Assembly: GCF_051307045.1 (NCBI RefSeq)
Contig: NZ_CP150452.1
Location: forward strand, 3,100,001-3,164,000
Source: Dryocola sp031988645
GTDB taxonomy: Bacteria; Pseudomonadota; Gammaproteobacteria; Enterobacterales; Enterobacteriaceae
DNA: 64,000 nucleotides
Direction: 5' to 3'
Positions within the stretch are counted from its first letter, which is position 1, and each line of letters opens with the position of its first letter. The notes beneath the pieces were generated by a model, which was given only the letters and a program-made list of their open reading frames with translations, was not told where the DNA came from and searched no databases. Both the position numbers and the translations under genes were made by a program. This document shows positions 45,815 through 53,181 of the stretch, in pieces.

Positions 45815-45971
45815 CCTTAATGATTTACCTTACCGGGAAAGTATACTAAAGAAAATTAGTATTAGTTTTTAAGGAGCTTAACGCCATATACCCTTTAATA
45901 TGCACCCGCCGACAGGCATGGAAAAGCCGTAGCCAGGCTCAGAAGAATGCGGCTTATTTCCTGCCTGAACA

Positions 45972-46424
45972 TTACCCGACGGGCGGTAAATCCAGCAGAT
46001 GAATTTCCTCAATATGGCGTTTGTTAAGGTTTATCACGCACTGATCTTTGTACGATTGATAATCATACGCTCTTTCGCCGATTGAGCTTGCGACTCCCAG
46101 ACACTGTGTTTCTCTGTAGTTTTTCCATACGGTTTGCGCATCGAGAAAATGCTTGTTATATATAGCGCCAACAGTTTCTCCTGCATCCTGTTTATTTTCT
46201 GTAAAATACTCATAATTCGCTAATATTCTTTTACTGGTTTCCTGAATAACTTTATCTAATTCTTTTTCGCTTTTTTTAGCTTTTGCCGAAAGGCAATTAT
46301 AGGCATTAGCGATCTGCTTTTGCTCTTTAAAGCATAGATCTCTTTCTGCGCCGCTTGACAGCTTTGCCTGTGCGCATAAAGGCAAAGTCAGCAATACAAT
46401 TAACATAAAAAATTTCTCTTTCAT
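45972..46424 (-). CDS. Exported LprI-like (DUF1311) protein, probable immunity protein
   Basis: A 150-residue protein with a signal peptide ending at AQA (about residue 20). The mature part follows the DUF1311/LprI pattern: an early cysteine pair (DLCFKEQ ... YNCLSA), an AQTVWKNYRETQC block typical of the family, and another cysteine in YKDQCV. LprI of Mycobacterium tuberculosis inhibits lysozyme. The ATG overlaps the stop of the lysozyme-like gene upstream (ATGA), so the two are translated together. A periplasmic inhibitor coupled to a peptidoglycan hydrolase is the usual layout of an effector and immunity pair; that role is inferred. Confidence 0.8.
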   Translation of the reverse strand: MKEKFFMLIVLLTLPLCAQAKLSSGAERDLCFKEQKQIANAYNCLSAKAKKSEKELDKVIQETSKRILANYEYFTENKQDAGETVGAIYNKHFLDAQTVWKNYRETQCLGVASSIGERAYDYQSYKDQCVINLNKRHIEEIHLLDLPPVG

Positions 46425-47341
46425 TTCAAATACCTTAATCTGTTTCTGTTCATTTCATATGACATATAAGTAGTTGAAGATTGAATATGGATTATAAGCG
46501 CCTGCTTTCCTTTTATCGCCGCGCTGAATAATGCTGCTGCATTTTCAACACCCTGAAAAAATATATCTACTAAAACATCTTTTATACGCTGGTCAAAGCT
46601 TTGCCAGGAGGGGGCATCAGGTATACGCCGGGATACTCTGCCATAAACGCTTTTGGTATATGCAAGTTTTTCGCTATAGGCGATTTCAAACAGCCCGATC
46701 TGTTGCTGATGGGTAATCTCTCCGACCAGCGGCCCGTACACCTTCACAAATTCACCTGCACGCTTTCCCTTAAGGCCGGCCGCTCTGGCGCAAAGGCTGG
46801 CTTTATACTCCTCCAGCTCCGCCTGCCGCAGCGTGGCGTAGATTTCTCCGGCAGAGCGGTTCCCCATATCATAACCCCGCCCCAGCGTAACCCCGGACAA
46901 ACCCACGGGAGGCCAGTGCAGTATCCGTGAAAAACCAGGCGTCCTGTACTGCCTGAACGGCTGCACGGCGGTCACATAATCAACGCCTTCCGCATCGAAG
47001 GTTATCTGTCCTTCCGTTACCGTCAGCGAACCACGCTGGTGTTTCGGACGCCAGCCCGGCGCTGCGTTTCTCAGGGCTTCCATAAAGGCAGCGTCGACAG
47101 GATGAACCAGACCCGATGGATGCATATGCAGCAAGCGCTGATACCAGCGAATGGCCTCAATGGTCGCCTGTCCGCACCGCCCGTTTATCTCAAGAACCCG
47201 GCCGGTCGCCTGCTGATAGCCGGCATTCGCCATCATTTTCTGTATGCTTTTTACATCGTCAGCGGCGTTGGTGCCGCAGGTTCCGACTGAGGAAAATAAC
47301 CGCGAGGGATGAAGCAGCATTGGATCGTGATAACCGGACAT
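46421..47341 (-). CDS. Peptidoglycan-binding, lysozyme-like protein, candidate secreted effector
   Basis: A 306-residue protein without a signal peptide. Residues about 24-92 look like a peptidoglycan-binding domain (DVKSIQKMMANAGY ... NGRCGQATIEAIRWYQ). A lysozyme-type domain follows: Glu118 in AEGVDY and GVTLGRGYDMG at 150-160, comparable to the Glu ... G-x-T-x-G-x-G pattern of T4-lysozyme and pesticin relatives. Lack of a signal peptide and coupling to an exported LprI-like protein suggest delivery by a type VI secretion system, but no secretion genes are in the window. A phage-type endolysin is the alternative. The active residues are a proposal from pattern. Confidence 0.72.
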   Translation of the reverse strand: MSGYHDPMLLHPSRLFSSVGTCGTNAADDVKSIQKMMANAGYQQATGRVLEINGRCGQATIEAIRWYQRLLHMHPSGLVHPVDAAFMEALRNAAPGWRPKHQRGSLTVTEGQITFDAEGVDYVTAVQPFRQYRTPGFSRILHWPPVGLSGVTLGRGYDMGNRSAGEIYATLRQAELEEYKASLCARAAGLKGKRAGEFVKVYGPLVGEITHQQQIGLFEIAYSEKLAYTKSVYGRVSRRIPDAPSWQSFDQRIKDVLVDIFFQGVENAAALFSAAIKGKQALIIHIQSSTTYMSYEMNRNRLRYLK

Positions 47342-47522
47342 GAAAACCTCCCTTTATTCTTGTCTTCGCAGGAGAGTGTAATGGCTGTTCTCTGCTATGT
47401 CCTGAAAGGGGTTTAAAACAGGATTTTTGCCCGGGCATAAATCCTGGTATGCGGGCGACAAAGAAAGAGTCTTAATATTTGTTTGCGGAACTTGATCTGT
47501 CCAACTTTATGGAGTCAGTCCA

Positions 47523-47588
47523 CGAGGCGGGCTTCCGGATTTTTTAGCAAATAATTTTAAAGAATGATTATTTGCTCTTCTTGATGTG
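47523..47588. repeat. att-like direct repeat, copy 1 (66 bp, duplicate of the der 3' end)
   Basis: This 66-bp segment is identical to 50617-50682 and 53116-53181. In the third copy it covers the last seven der codons including the stop, and half of the der terminator. Copy 1 has no der gene beside it, so it is the far junction of an integrated element. To its left the sequence lacks the other arm of the der terminator. Confidence 0.92.
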
Positions 47589-47650
47589 AAAGGAAAATAA
47601 AGCAAGTAATCGTTGATTTATAACAAATTTAATCACAGACATATTTTAAT

Positions 47651-47702
47651 GTGTACACCCTTGTGTACATGATAAACGCAAGTGCTACCCATTTTGTACA
47701 AA
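47651..47702. repeat. TGTACA-type repeats at the left end of islet A
   Basis: Three motifs, GTGTACAC, GTGTACAT and TTGTACAA, occur within about 50 bases just inside att copy 1. The same motif recurs at the other end of the islet. This is the layout of integrase arm-type sites; the role is inferred. Confidence 0.6.
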
Positions 47703-47708
47703 ATCCAC

Positions 47709-47963
47709 TCAGCGTTTTGACTCAAAATATTCGTAGTAAACGCGGTACACGGCAATAAAGAGGCCGCTTATATCCGGATAAGACTCATACTCTGGTGCTG
47801 GTGGAATAATCCCGCTCACTCTCTTGCCTGTCAGCATTCGGGTAAACAGGCTTTCACGACCTGCCGCATCGCACTGCTGCCGGTATTTGTTCAAAGCTTC
47901 ATAGTTTCTCTGGCACACGACCTTATGCAGGCGTAACAATCGCACCTTATATTTATCGTCCAT
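47709..47963 (-). CDS. Hypothetical protein of islet A
   Basis: An 84-residue protein from ATG 47963, or 94 residues from ATG 47993. The upstream start has no ribosome site, the inner one a weak AGG. It is rich in Arg, Tyr and Lys, has no signal peptide or membrane segment, and ends YRVYYEYFESKR. I do not recognise a family. It lies at the left end of islet A and has no counterpart in islet B. Confidence 0.5.
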   Translation of the reverse strand: MDDKYKVRLLRLHKVVCQRNYEALNKYRQQCDAAGRESLFTRMLTGKRVSGIIPPAPEYESYPDISGLFIAVYRVYYEYFESKR

Positions 47964-47993
47964 CGCAAACCTATATAAATCTATATATCCCAT

Positions 47994-48472
47994 AGGGTAA
48001 GGGGCAGTGGAAACCTTAGCAAATCTTAGCAGCTCATGGGGTAGGTTAGCGGTGCATACTGCGCAGTTTAGATAGCGGCAACCAAGCTACTATCACGGGG
48101 CAGGCTTACGTATCGCAAGGGCTCTGAATATCCGACCGCAAGGCATTTCAGCCACAAAATGCAGCAAACAGTTTCCGAAATCATATAGGGCAAAAACTAC
48201 GAATTTGCGCACTTTTTTGTGCACTGTGTCCTAATTAAATCCAGTAATGGCACGGGTTGTAGCGATACGATTGTGCGTTTTGCACAATACAATTCATGAT
48301 TTTGCGTAATTTGGTCGGCGGAAACCTCGCTCATGGCGCAACTTATAGCCCTAATCTGGGGGGTTGCCAATTCGCGCAAAATGGTCAGATAACTTGCGAA
48401 TTTTGTCGAGAGCTATTCTGGGGAAGTACAGGCCCACCGACATAAATCGGTGACTTGTACTGAGGAAAATGC
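47994..48472. other. Gene-free stretch in islet A
   Basis: About 480 bases with no supported gene. It contains short near-palindromes (GTGCGTTTTGCAC near 48272, GCGCACTTTTTTGTGC near 48206) and a compound hairpin at 48425-48461 (AGTACA ... TGTACT outside ACCGA ... TCGGT) just past the DUF943 stop. No T run follows the hairpin. A 60-codon open frame at 48197-48379 is not convincing. Confidence 0.55.
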
Positions 48473-48943
48473 TTATTCGTGACCAATTTTTATAATATCT
48501 TCGTTCTGATCTAAACGGTAATTATCACCATCATACACAGTGAACATTACGCCCATGTTCTTACTTTTATCTACAGAGAATATGGCATCCTTTTCAATAC
48601 AGTTTATCTTTGTTTTCATATCATCAAAGCATAATCTGTCATATTTTCCTTCTTCTTTATAGCCATCACCAAACGACCAAAAAGTAACATAAAAATAACC
48701 ATCCGAATCAGGGGAAGGAATGGCATATTTATTTTTTAACATATCTTTATTTTTTAACCACCATTTGATTTTACCTTTATCAGCCGGTGGAAAATTAGTA
48801 ACCAGAACATCACTAAAGCCACTGCTCCTGTGATGAATTGCGACTATCTCAACTGGACGCAGAGACAGCCACAGCCAGTACCCCAGCAGCATACACCCTG
48901 TCAGGAAGAACAGCATAATGGTCTGCTTCTTTTTCACTCTCAT
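48473..48943 (-). CDS. DUF943 family membrane-anchored protein, islet A
   Basis: A 156-residue protein. A basic N-terminus (MRVKKKQ) precedes one membrane segment at about residues 9-28, then a soluble domain with the DUF943 blocks KGKIKWWLKNKDML, FWSFGDGYKEEGKYDRLCF and MKTKINCIEKDA. It should sit in the inner membrane with its domain in the periplasm. The start overlaps the stop of the DUF3289 gene (ATGA). Compared with the islet B copy the N-terminal anchor is nearly identical while the rest diverges. An immunity role is inferred, not known. Confidence 0.85.
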   Translation of the reverse strand: MRVKKKQTIMLFFLTGCMLLGYWLWLSLRPVEIVAIHHRSSGFSDVLVTNFPPADKGKIKWWLKNKDMLKNKYAIPSPDSDGYFYVTFWSFGDGYKEEGKYDRLCFDDMKTKINCIEKDAIFSVDKSKNMGVMFTVYDGDNYRLDQNEDIIKIGHE

Positions 48944-49779
48944 TTGCGGGCTCCTGTGATTTCAATGGTGGTTTCCATATTGGTCATAAATGGCTTAAAA
49001 CCAAGCTGACTGTATCGCTGGAGCACAAACCAGATACGGAAAAATCGGAACTGGCTAAATTTAAATTTTGATATATCGTCACTGTCCAGCCCAAAGTGAT
49101 CCTGAACTTTGTAATGAACCACAGCCCGGAAACGATCATTATCAATCTGTAGTGATTTTATGGTGATATGCGTCGCCCAGGTATCGTGGACAGTTATCCC
49201 CATACCGTTGAAATTATCCTGAACACGGTCAAATTTAGGGAGTTTGCCATCCATGATTGCCCCTCTGAGTTCTTCCTTTTCACTTATGGGGTAACATTTA
49301 TTTTCCCAATCAATTTTTGTATTAAAGACTTTTTCCAGCAGTAAGCGAGTACTATTCCCCGGTGAATTATCATTCAAAATATGGTCCTTCAATGCCCTGT
49401 CCAGCAACATATGCCGGAACGGTGTACCGCTGGCTTTCTGCATATGGGTAATCATCTGCTTTATTAGCGGCTGGTAAGGGCTGTAAATCGCAAACGTGCG
49501 GGATAAGTCCCGGAATTCGTCAAAGAGTATAGCGGCGCATTGCTGCCGGGTAATTTTCTCCCCTTCGCCGCGTGAGCCATGAAACATTGATTGTGGCTGG
49601 CTGAATGGGGTGATTTTCGTCAGCGTGTATGGGTTCGCCCTGGTGGAAACATCCACCAGATGAAAATGTTCTTTGAGCTGGCTTTCGGACAGGTCGCCGC
49701 ACCGCATATCGCTGGCGTGGTAGTCGTCCATCCATTTTCGAGTTTTAAATATCGTGCAGGGAAACTGGAGCGCTGGCAT
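48940..49779 (-). CDS. DUF3289 family protein, islet A
   Basis: A 279-residue protein of the DUF3289 (YPO3983-like) family, recognised by the C-terminal block VHDTWATHITIKSLQ, VHYKVQDHFGLD and FRIWFVLQRYSQLGF. No signal peptide or membrane segment is seen. Residues 1-135 and 178-279 are almost identical to the islet B copy, while residues about 136-177 differ strongly. The gene overlaps its DUF943 partner by four bases. Members of this family occur near type VI secretion and toxin loci, so a toxin or effector role is plausible; no catalytic residue can be named. Confidence 0.85.
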   Translation of the reverse strand: MPALQFPCTIFKTRKWMDDYHASDMRCGDLSESQLKEHFHLVDVSTRANPYTLTKITPFSQPQSMFHGSRGEGEKITRQQCAAILFDEFRDLSRTFAIYSPYQPLIKQMITHMQKASGTPFRHMLLDRALKDHILNDNSPGNSTRLLLEKVFNTKIDWENKCYPISEKEELRGAIMDGKLPKFDRVQDNFNGMGITVHDTWATHITIKSLQIDNDRFRAVVHYKVQDHFGLDSDDISKFKFSQFRFFRIWFVLQRYSQLGFKPFMTNMETTIEITGARK

Positions 49780-49959
49780 AATTTACATTCCTCGTAGTGA
49801 TAGTCCATGCTGCCTTAGCGCCGCTAATCATATTCAGAACCTTGCCATGGTGTAAATATTTCCTGTTTTATACCGTGAGAATTCGGATTTCTGGATGGTA
49901 AAGAGTTCTGTGGGATTTACCGACCCTCAGCAAAAAATCTTAGGAAATCATAAGAGCCC

Positions 49960-50231
49960 GGTTGACACTTTTTCGCAAAATGCCCCTGGCACCTTAATAA
50001 ATCTGTATATCGGGTTAAAACTTTTCGCGACCTGACCTTAACAATCCTTAACATCCTTACCTGACTCTTTCCCCGAAACCCCAGCAGTGACGCGGCTTTA
50101 TTCGGATTTACGCTTTTACAGTGGTCGGCCAAAGTGTAAAGCTATCGGTTTCGTTTTCCGGGTGAGGTTGACACTTTTCGCCGTTTTCCAAATACCCCTG
50201 GCATTTCTAAGCATCACGGGTTGACACTTTT
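49960..50231. repeat. Short direct repeats GGTTGACACTTTT in islet A
   Basis: GGTTGACACTTTT occurs at 49960, 50166 and 50219. The first two copies are each followed within about 20 bases by CCCCTGGCA, making a repeated unit of about 35 bases. Degenerate copies (GGTTAAAACTTTT) occur near 50014. Islet B keeps two copies (52456 and 52508). They fall in the decayed integrase region. Their origin is not clear. Confidence 0.6.
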
Positions 50232-50439
50232 GATGGGAATATGGGGTTTTCTGACTGGCTTCACGAGGAATTGGCGGCAATAAGCCAGTCATGGCGGGGG
50301 TGTAATACTCAGCGGCTAGTTGTGAAACGTTAATAGCATTCTTCTCTGCCTCGATTTTTGCAACAGCCTCAGCCTTTCGCTCTTGCTTCTCCCCGCTTTT
50401 AATCCAAGCCCTGATCTGAATATCAGTTAATCCAGGCAT
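50116..50439 (-). pseudogene. P4-type integrase remnant, islet A
   Basis: The frame starts MPGLTDIQIRAWIKSGE, the N-terminal arm-binding (DUF4102) part of P4-like tyrosine recombinases, then jumps directly to KQERKAEAVAKIEAEKNA. Compared with the islet B copy about 200 bases have been lost between two short GGGGAG repeats. The catalytic domain is absent. After LAAEYY the sequence is not integrase-like. It cannot be active. Confidence 0.8.
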
Positions 50440-50466
50440 AGCTATTACTCACATTTTCGGCTCTTT

Positions 50467-50556
50467 TGTACATAAAATTTCCGCTTCGTGTACACAAAAC
50501 CGCTTTAACGTGTACACAAAATCACGCCATTGTGGATTAGGCACACCCATATGTAC
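50467..50556. repeat. TGTACA-type repeats at the right end of islet A
   Basis: Four motifs, TTGTACAT, GTGTACAC, GTGTACAC and ATGTACAT, occur upstream of the integrase remnant and inside att copy 2. An inverted repeat GTTGTCAT ... ATGACAAC (50570-50603) lies between them and the att copy. They look like integrase arm-type sites. Confidence 0.6.
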
Positions 50557-50616
50557 ATCCTGATTAAGCGTTGTCATGCATCGTAATGATAGCTAATGAC
50601 AACAAAAAAGCCCGCG

Positions 50617-50682
50617 CGAGGCGGGCTTCCGGATTTTTTAGCAAATAATTTTAAAGAATGATTATTTGCTCTTCTTGATGTG
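50617..50682. repeat. att-like direct repeat, copy 2 (junction of islets A and B)
   Basis: Identical to copies 1 and 3 over 66 bp. Its right-hand neighbour sequence (about 125 bases) matches the sequence right of copy 1, and its left-hand neighbour matches the sequence left of copy 3. It is therefore the boundary between two tandem elements. The full der-type terminator hairpin is also reformed here (50604-50626). Confidence 0.93.
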
Positions 50683-50743
50683 AAAGGAAAATAAAGCAAG
50701 TAATCGTTGATTTATAACAAATTTAATCACAGACATATTTTAA

Positions 50744-50794
50744 TGTATACACCCTTGTGTACATGATAAACGCAAGTGCTACCCATTTTGTACA
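50744..50794. repeat. TGTACA-type repeats at the left end of islet B
   Basis: The three motifs of the islet A left end are present with two base changes: GTATAC, GTGTACAT and TTGTACAT. The DUF943 gene begins almost directly after them, without the extra cargo found in islet A. Confidence 0.6.
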
Positions 50795-50822
50795 TAATCC
50801 ACTCAGCATACAGTTTTGGAGT

Positions 50823-51288
50823 TTATTTGTATTTGTTTTTTATTAGCTCACCATTTTTTTTCATTAGGTATATAGCGTCACTTACAGTGAATAAAATATC
50901 ACTATCCCGACCAGTTTCAACGGAGAATACTCGATTTTTATCAATGCAATTTTCTTTTGTTTTCATATCAGAAAAGCATCTCCTGTCATATTTTCCCTCT
51001 TCCTTATACCCATCTCCAAAATCCCAGAAGACAATAGTAAAGTTCCCGGAGGAGGATAGTTTCGGTATATTATATTTATCCTTTATCATGTCTTTGTTTT
51101 TAAGCCACCAGCTTATTTTTCCCTTATCTGTAACCGGGAAAGCCTTGACTAAAACAGAAGCATGGTTGCCATCCTCATGAACTGCGACGATTTCCACCGT
51201 ACGCAGCGACAACCAAAGCCAATATCCCAGCAGCATGCATCCAGTCAGGAAGATCAGCACAATGGCCCTGCTTCTTTTTCACTCTCAT
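50823..51288 (-). CDS. DUF943 family membrane-anchored protein, islet B, one frameshift as written
   Basis: The second DUF943 copy. The true start is ATG 51288, overlapping the DUF3289 stop (ATGA) as in islet A. At codon 7-8 CAGGCC reads CAGGGCC (CCC at 51266-51268 on the + strand), so the N-terminus MRVKKKQ is out of frame with the rest; removing one base gives 154 residues. The anchor (FLTGCMLLGYWLWLSLR) matches copy A, while the soluble part differs at many positions but keeps KGKISWWLKNKDMI and FGDGYKEEGKYDRRCF. The extra base is at GGCC. Confidence 0.83.
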
Positions 51289-52121
51289 TTGCGGGCTCCT
51301 GTGATTTCAATGGTGGTTTCCATATTGGTCATAAATGGCTTAAAACCAAGCTGACTGTATCGCTGGAGCACAAACCAGATACGGAAAAATCGGAACTGGC
51401 TAAATTTAAATTTTGATATATCGTCACTGTCCAGCCCAAAGTGATCCTGAACTTTGTAATGAACCACAGCCCGGAAACGATCATTATCAATCTGTAGTGA
51501 TTTTATGGTGATATGCGTTGCCCAGGTATCGTGGACAGTTATCCCCATACCGTTGAAATTATCCTGAAAACGGTCAAATTTAGGAAGTTTCCCTCCAAGA
51601 ATAATTTCTTTTAACTTCTCTTTATTTTTCGCTGGAAAACACTTCCTATCCCAGTCAATATTTTTCTCTATAACTTCCTCTAACCGTGAGCGAGTACTGT
51701 TTTTAGTACTATCCATCAGAATATGGTCCTTCAATGCCCTGTCCAGCAACATATGCCGGAACGGCGTACCGCTGGCTTTCTGCATATGGGTAATCATCTG
51801 CTTTATTAGCAGCTGGTAAGGGCTGTAAATCGCAAACGTGCGGGATAAGTCCCGGAATTCGTCAAAGAGTATAGCGGCGCATTGCTGCCGGGTAATTTTC
51901 TCCCCTTCGCCGCGTGAGCCATGAAACATTGATTGTGGCTGGCTGAACGGAGTGATCTTCGTCAGCGTGTATGGGTTCACCTTGGTGGAAACATCCACCA
52001 GATGAAAATGCTCTTTGAGCTGGCTTTCGGACAGGTCACCGCACAGCATATCGCTGGCGTGGTAGTCGTCCATGCATTTTCGAGTTTTAAATATCGTGCA
52101 GGGAAACTGGAGCGCTGGCAT
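51285..52121 (-). CDS. DUF3289 family protein, islet B
   Basis: A 278-residue DUF3289 (YPO3983-like) protein. About five residues differ from the islet A copy over residues 1-135, and the last 100 residues are almost identical. Between them a block of about 42 residues (MDSTKNSTRSRLEEVIEKN and following) is different. The gene overlaps its DUF943 partner by four bases. The pattern suggests exchange of a specificity segment between related cassettes. Confidence 0.85.
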   Translation of the reverse strand: MPALQFPCTIFKTRKCMDDYHASDMLCGDLSESQLKEHFHLVDVSTKVNPYTLTKITPFSQPQSMFHGSRGEGEKITRQQCAAILFDEFRDLSRTFAIYSPYQLLIKQMITHMQKASGTPFRHMLLDRALKDHILMDSTKNSTRSRLEEVIEKNIDWDRKCFPAKNKEKLKEIILGGKLPKFDRFQDNFNGMGITVHDTWATHITIKSLQIDNDRFRAVVHYKVQDHFGLDSDDISKFKFSQFRFFRIWFVLQRYSQLGFKPFMTNMETTIEITGARK

Positions 52122-52405
52122 AAATTACATTCCTTGTAGTGATAGTCCATGCTGCCTTAGCGCCGCTAATCATATTCAGAACCTTGCCATGGTGTAAATA
52201 TTTCCTGTTTTATACCGTGCAAATTCGGATTTCTGAACGGTAAAAGAGTTCTGTGGGATTTACCGACCCTCAGCAAAAAATCTTAGGAAATCTTAGGAGG
52301 CAGGTTAAAACTTTTCGCGGCCTGACCTTAACAATCCTTAACATCCTTACCTGACTCTTTCCCCGAAACCCCAGCAGTGACGCGGCTTTATTCGGATTTA
52401 CGCTT

Positions 52406-52938
52406 TTACAGTGGTCGGCCAAAGTGTAAAGCTATCGGTTTCGTTTTCCGGGTGAGGTTGACACTTTTCGCCGTTTTCCAAATACCCCTGGCATTTCTAA
52501 GCATCACGGGTTGACACTTTTGATGGAAATATGGGGTTTTCTGACTGGCTTCACGAGGAATTGGCGGCAATAAGCCAGTCATGGCGGGGGTGTAATACTC
52601 AGCGGCTAGTTGTGAAACGTTAATAGCATTCTTCTCTGCCTCGATTTTTGCAACAGCCTCAGCCTTTCGCTCTTGTTCCTCCCCGGCAACGTCATAGCCC
52701 AGCGTAACGCGAGCGGGTAACTTTTTAGCAGCCTCTCGCGCCTTACTCAGAGTTATATCAGCATACGAGCCAATGACCATGGCTCGTGCCTTGCCAGCAA
52801 ATTTATAGCGAAACCTCCAGAATGGACACGTGTAGCTTTTGGAAAGCTCAAATAAAGTCCGTTACCATCGGCTCTACCGTCAAACCTCTCCCCGCTTTTA
52901 ATCCAAGCCCTGATCTGAATATCAGTTAATCCAGGCAT
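52406..52938 (-). pseudogene. P4-type integrase remnant, islet B
   Basis: A longer remnant than in islet A. The first frame reads MPGLTDIQIRAWIKSGERF then DGNGLYLSFPKA; a one-base loss near 52835 (not at a GGCC) shifts to the frame that continues FWRFRYKFAGKARAMVIGSY and DITLSKAREAAKKL. This is the arm-binding N-terminus of P4-like integrases. After LAAEYY the sequence degrades and the catalytic Arg-His-Arg-Tyr domain is missing. Confidence 0.85.
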
Positions 52939-52966
52939 AGCTATCACTCACATTTTCGGCTCTTTT

Positions 52967-53056
52967 GTACATAAAATTTCCGCTTCGTGTACACAAAACC
53001 GCTTTAATGTGTACACAAAATCACGCCATTGTGGATTAGGCACACCCATATATACA
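52967..53056. repeat. TGTACA-type repeats at the right end of islet B
   Basis: The four motifs of the islet A right end recur in the same order, the last one decayed to ATATACAT. They lie between the integrase remnant and att copy 3. Confidence 0.6.
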
Positions 53057-53102
53057 TCCTGATTAAGCGTTGTCATGCATCGTAATGATAGCTAATGACA
53101 AC

Positions 53103-53125
53103 AAAAAAGCCCGCGCGAGGCGGGC
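53103..53125 (-). terminator. Terminator of der, half inside the att repeat
   Basis: On the minus strand GCCCGC and GCGGGC pair around CTCGC and are followed by six Ts. The stem arm nearest der is part of the 66-bp repeat; the other arm and the T run belong to the islet. The islet therefore supplies half of the der terminator. Confidence 0.85.
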
Positions 53126-53181
53126 TTCCGGATTTTTTAGCAAATAATTTTAAAGAATGATTATTTGCTCTTCTTGATGTG
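53116..53181. repeat. att-like direct repeat, copy 3 (native der 3' end)
   Basis: This copy includes the last codons of der (HIKKSK and the stop at 53161-53163) and the 45 bases downstream. It is the likely chromosomal attachment site used by the islets. Confidence 0.92.

Noticed and set aside
48197..48379. 60-codon open frame on the minus strand in islet A
   Set aside because: No ribosome site, no recognisable sequence, and it lies across several short palindromes; it looks fortuitous.
49960..50231. TTGACA in the GGTTGACACTTTT repeats as promoter -35 elements
   Set aside because: No matching -10 element lies at 16-18 bases, and no gene follows on that strand.
52753..52835. Integrase frameshift in islet B as another GGCC-type error
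   Set aside because: The break near 52835 is a loss of one base with no GGCC nearby, and the catalytic domain is missing anyway, so it is real decay.
47523..53181. The three 66-bp repeats plus other repeats as a CRISPR array
   Set aside because: The copies are 2.5-3 kb apart and match the der 3' end; there are no regular short spacers or cas genes.
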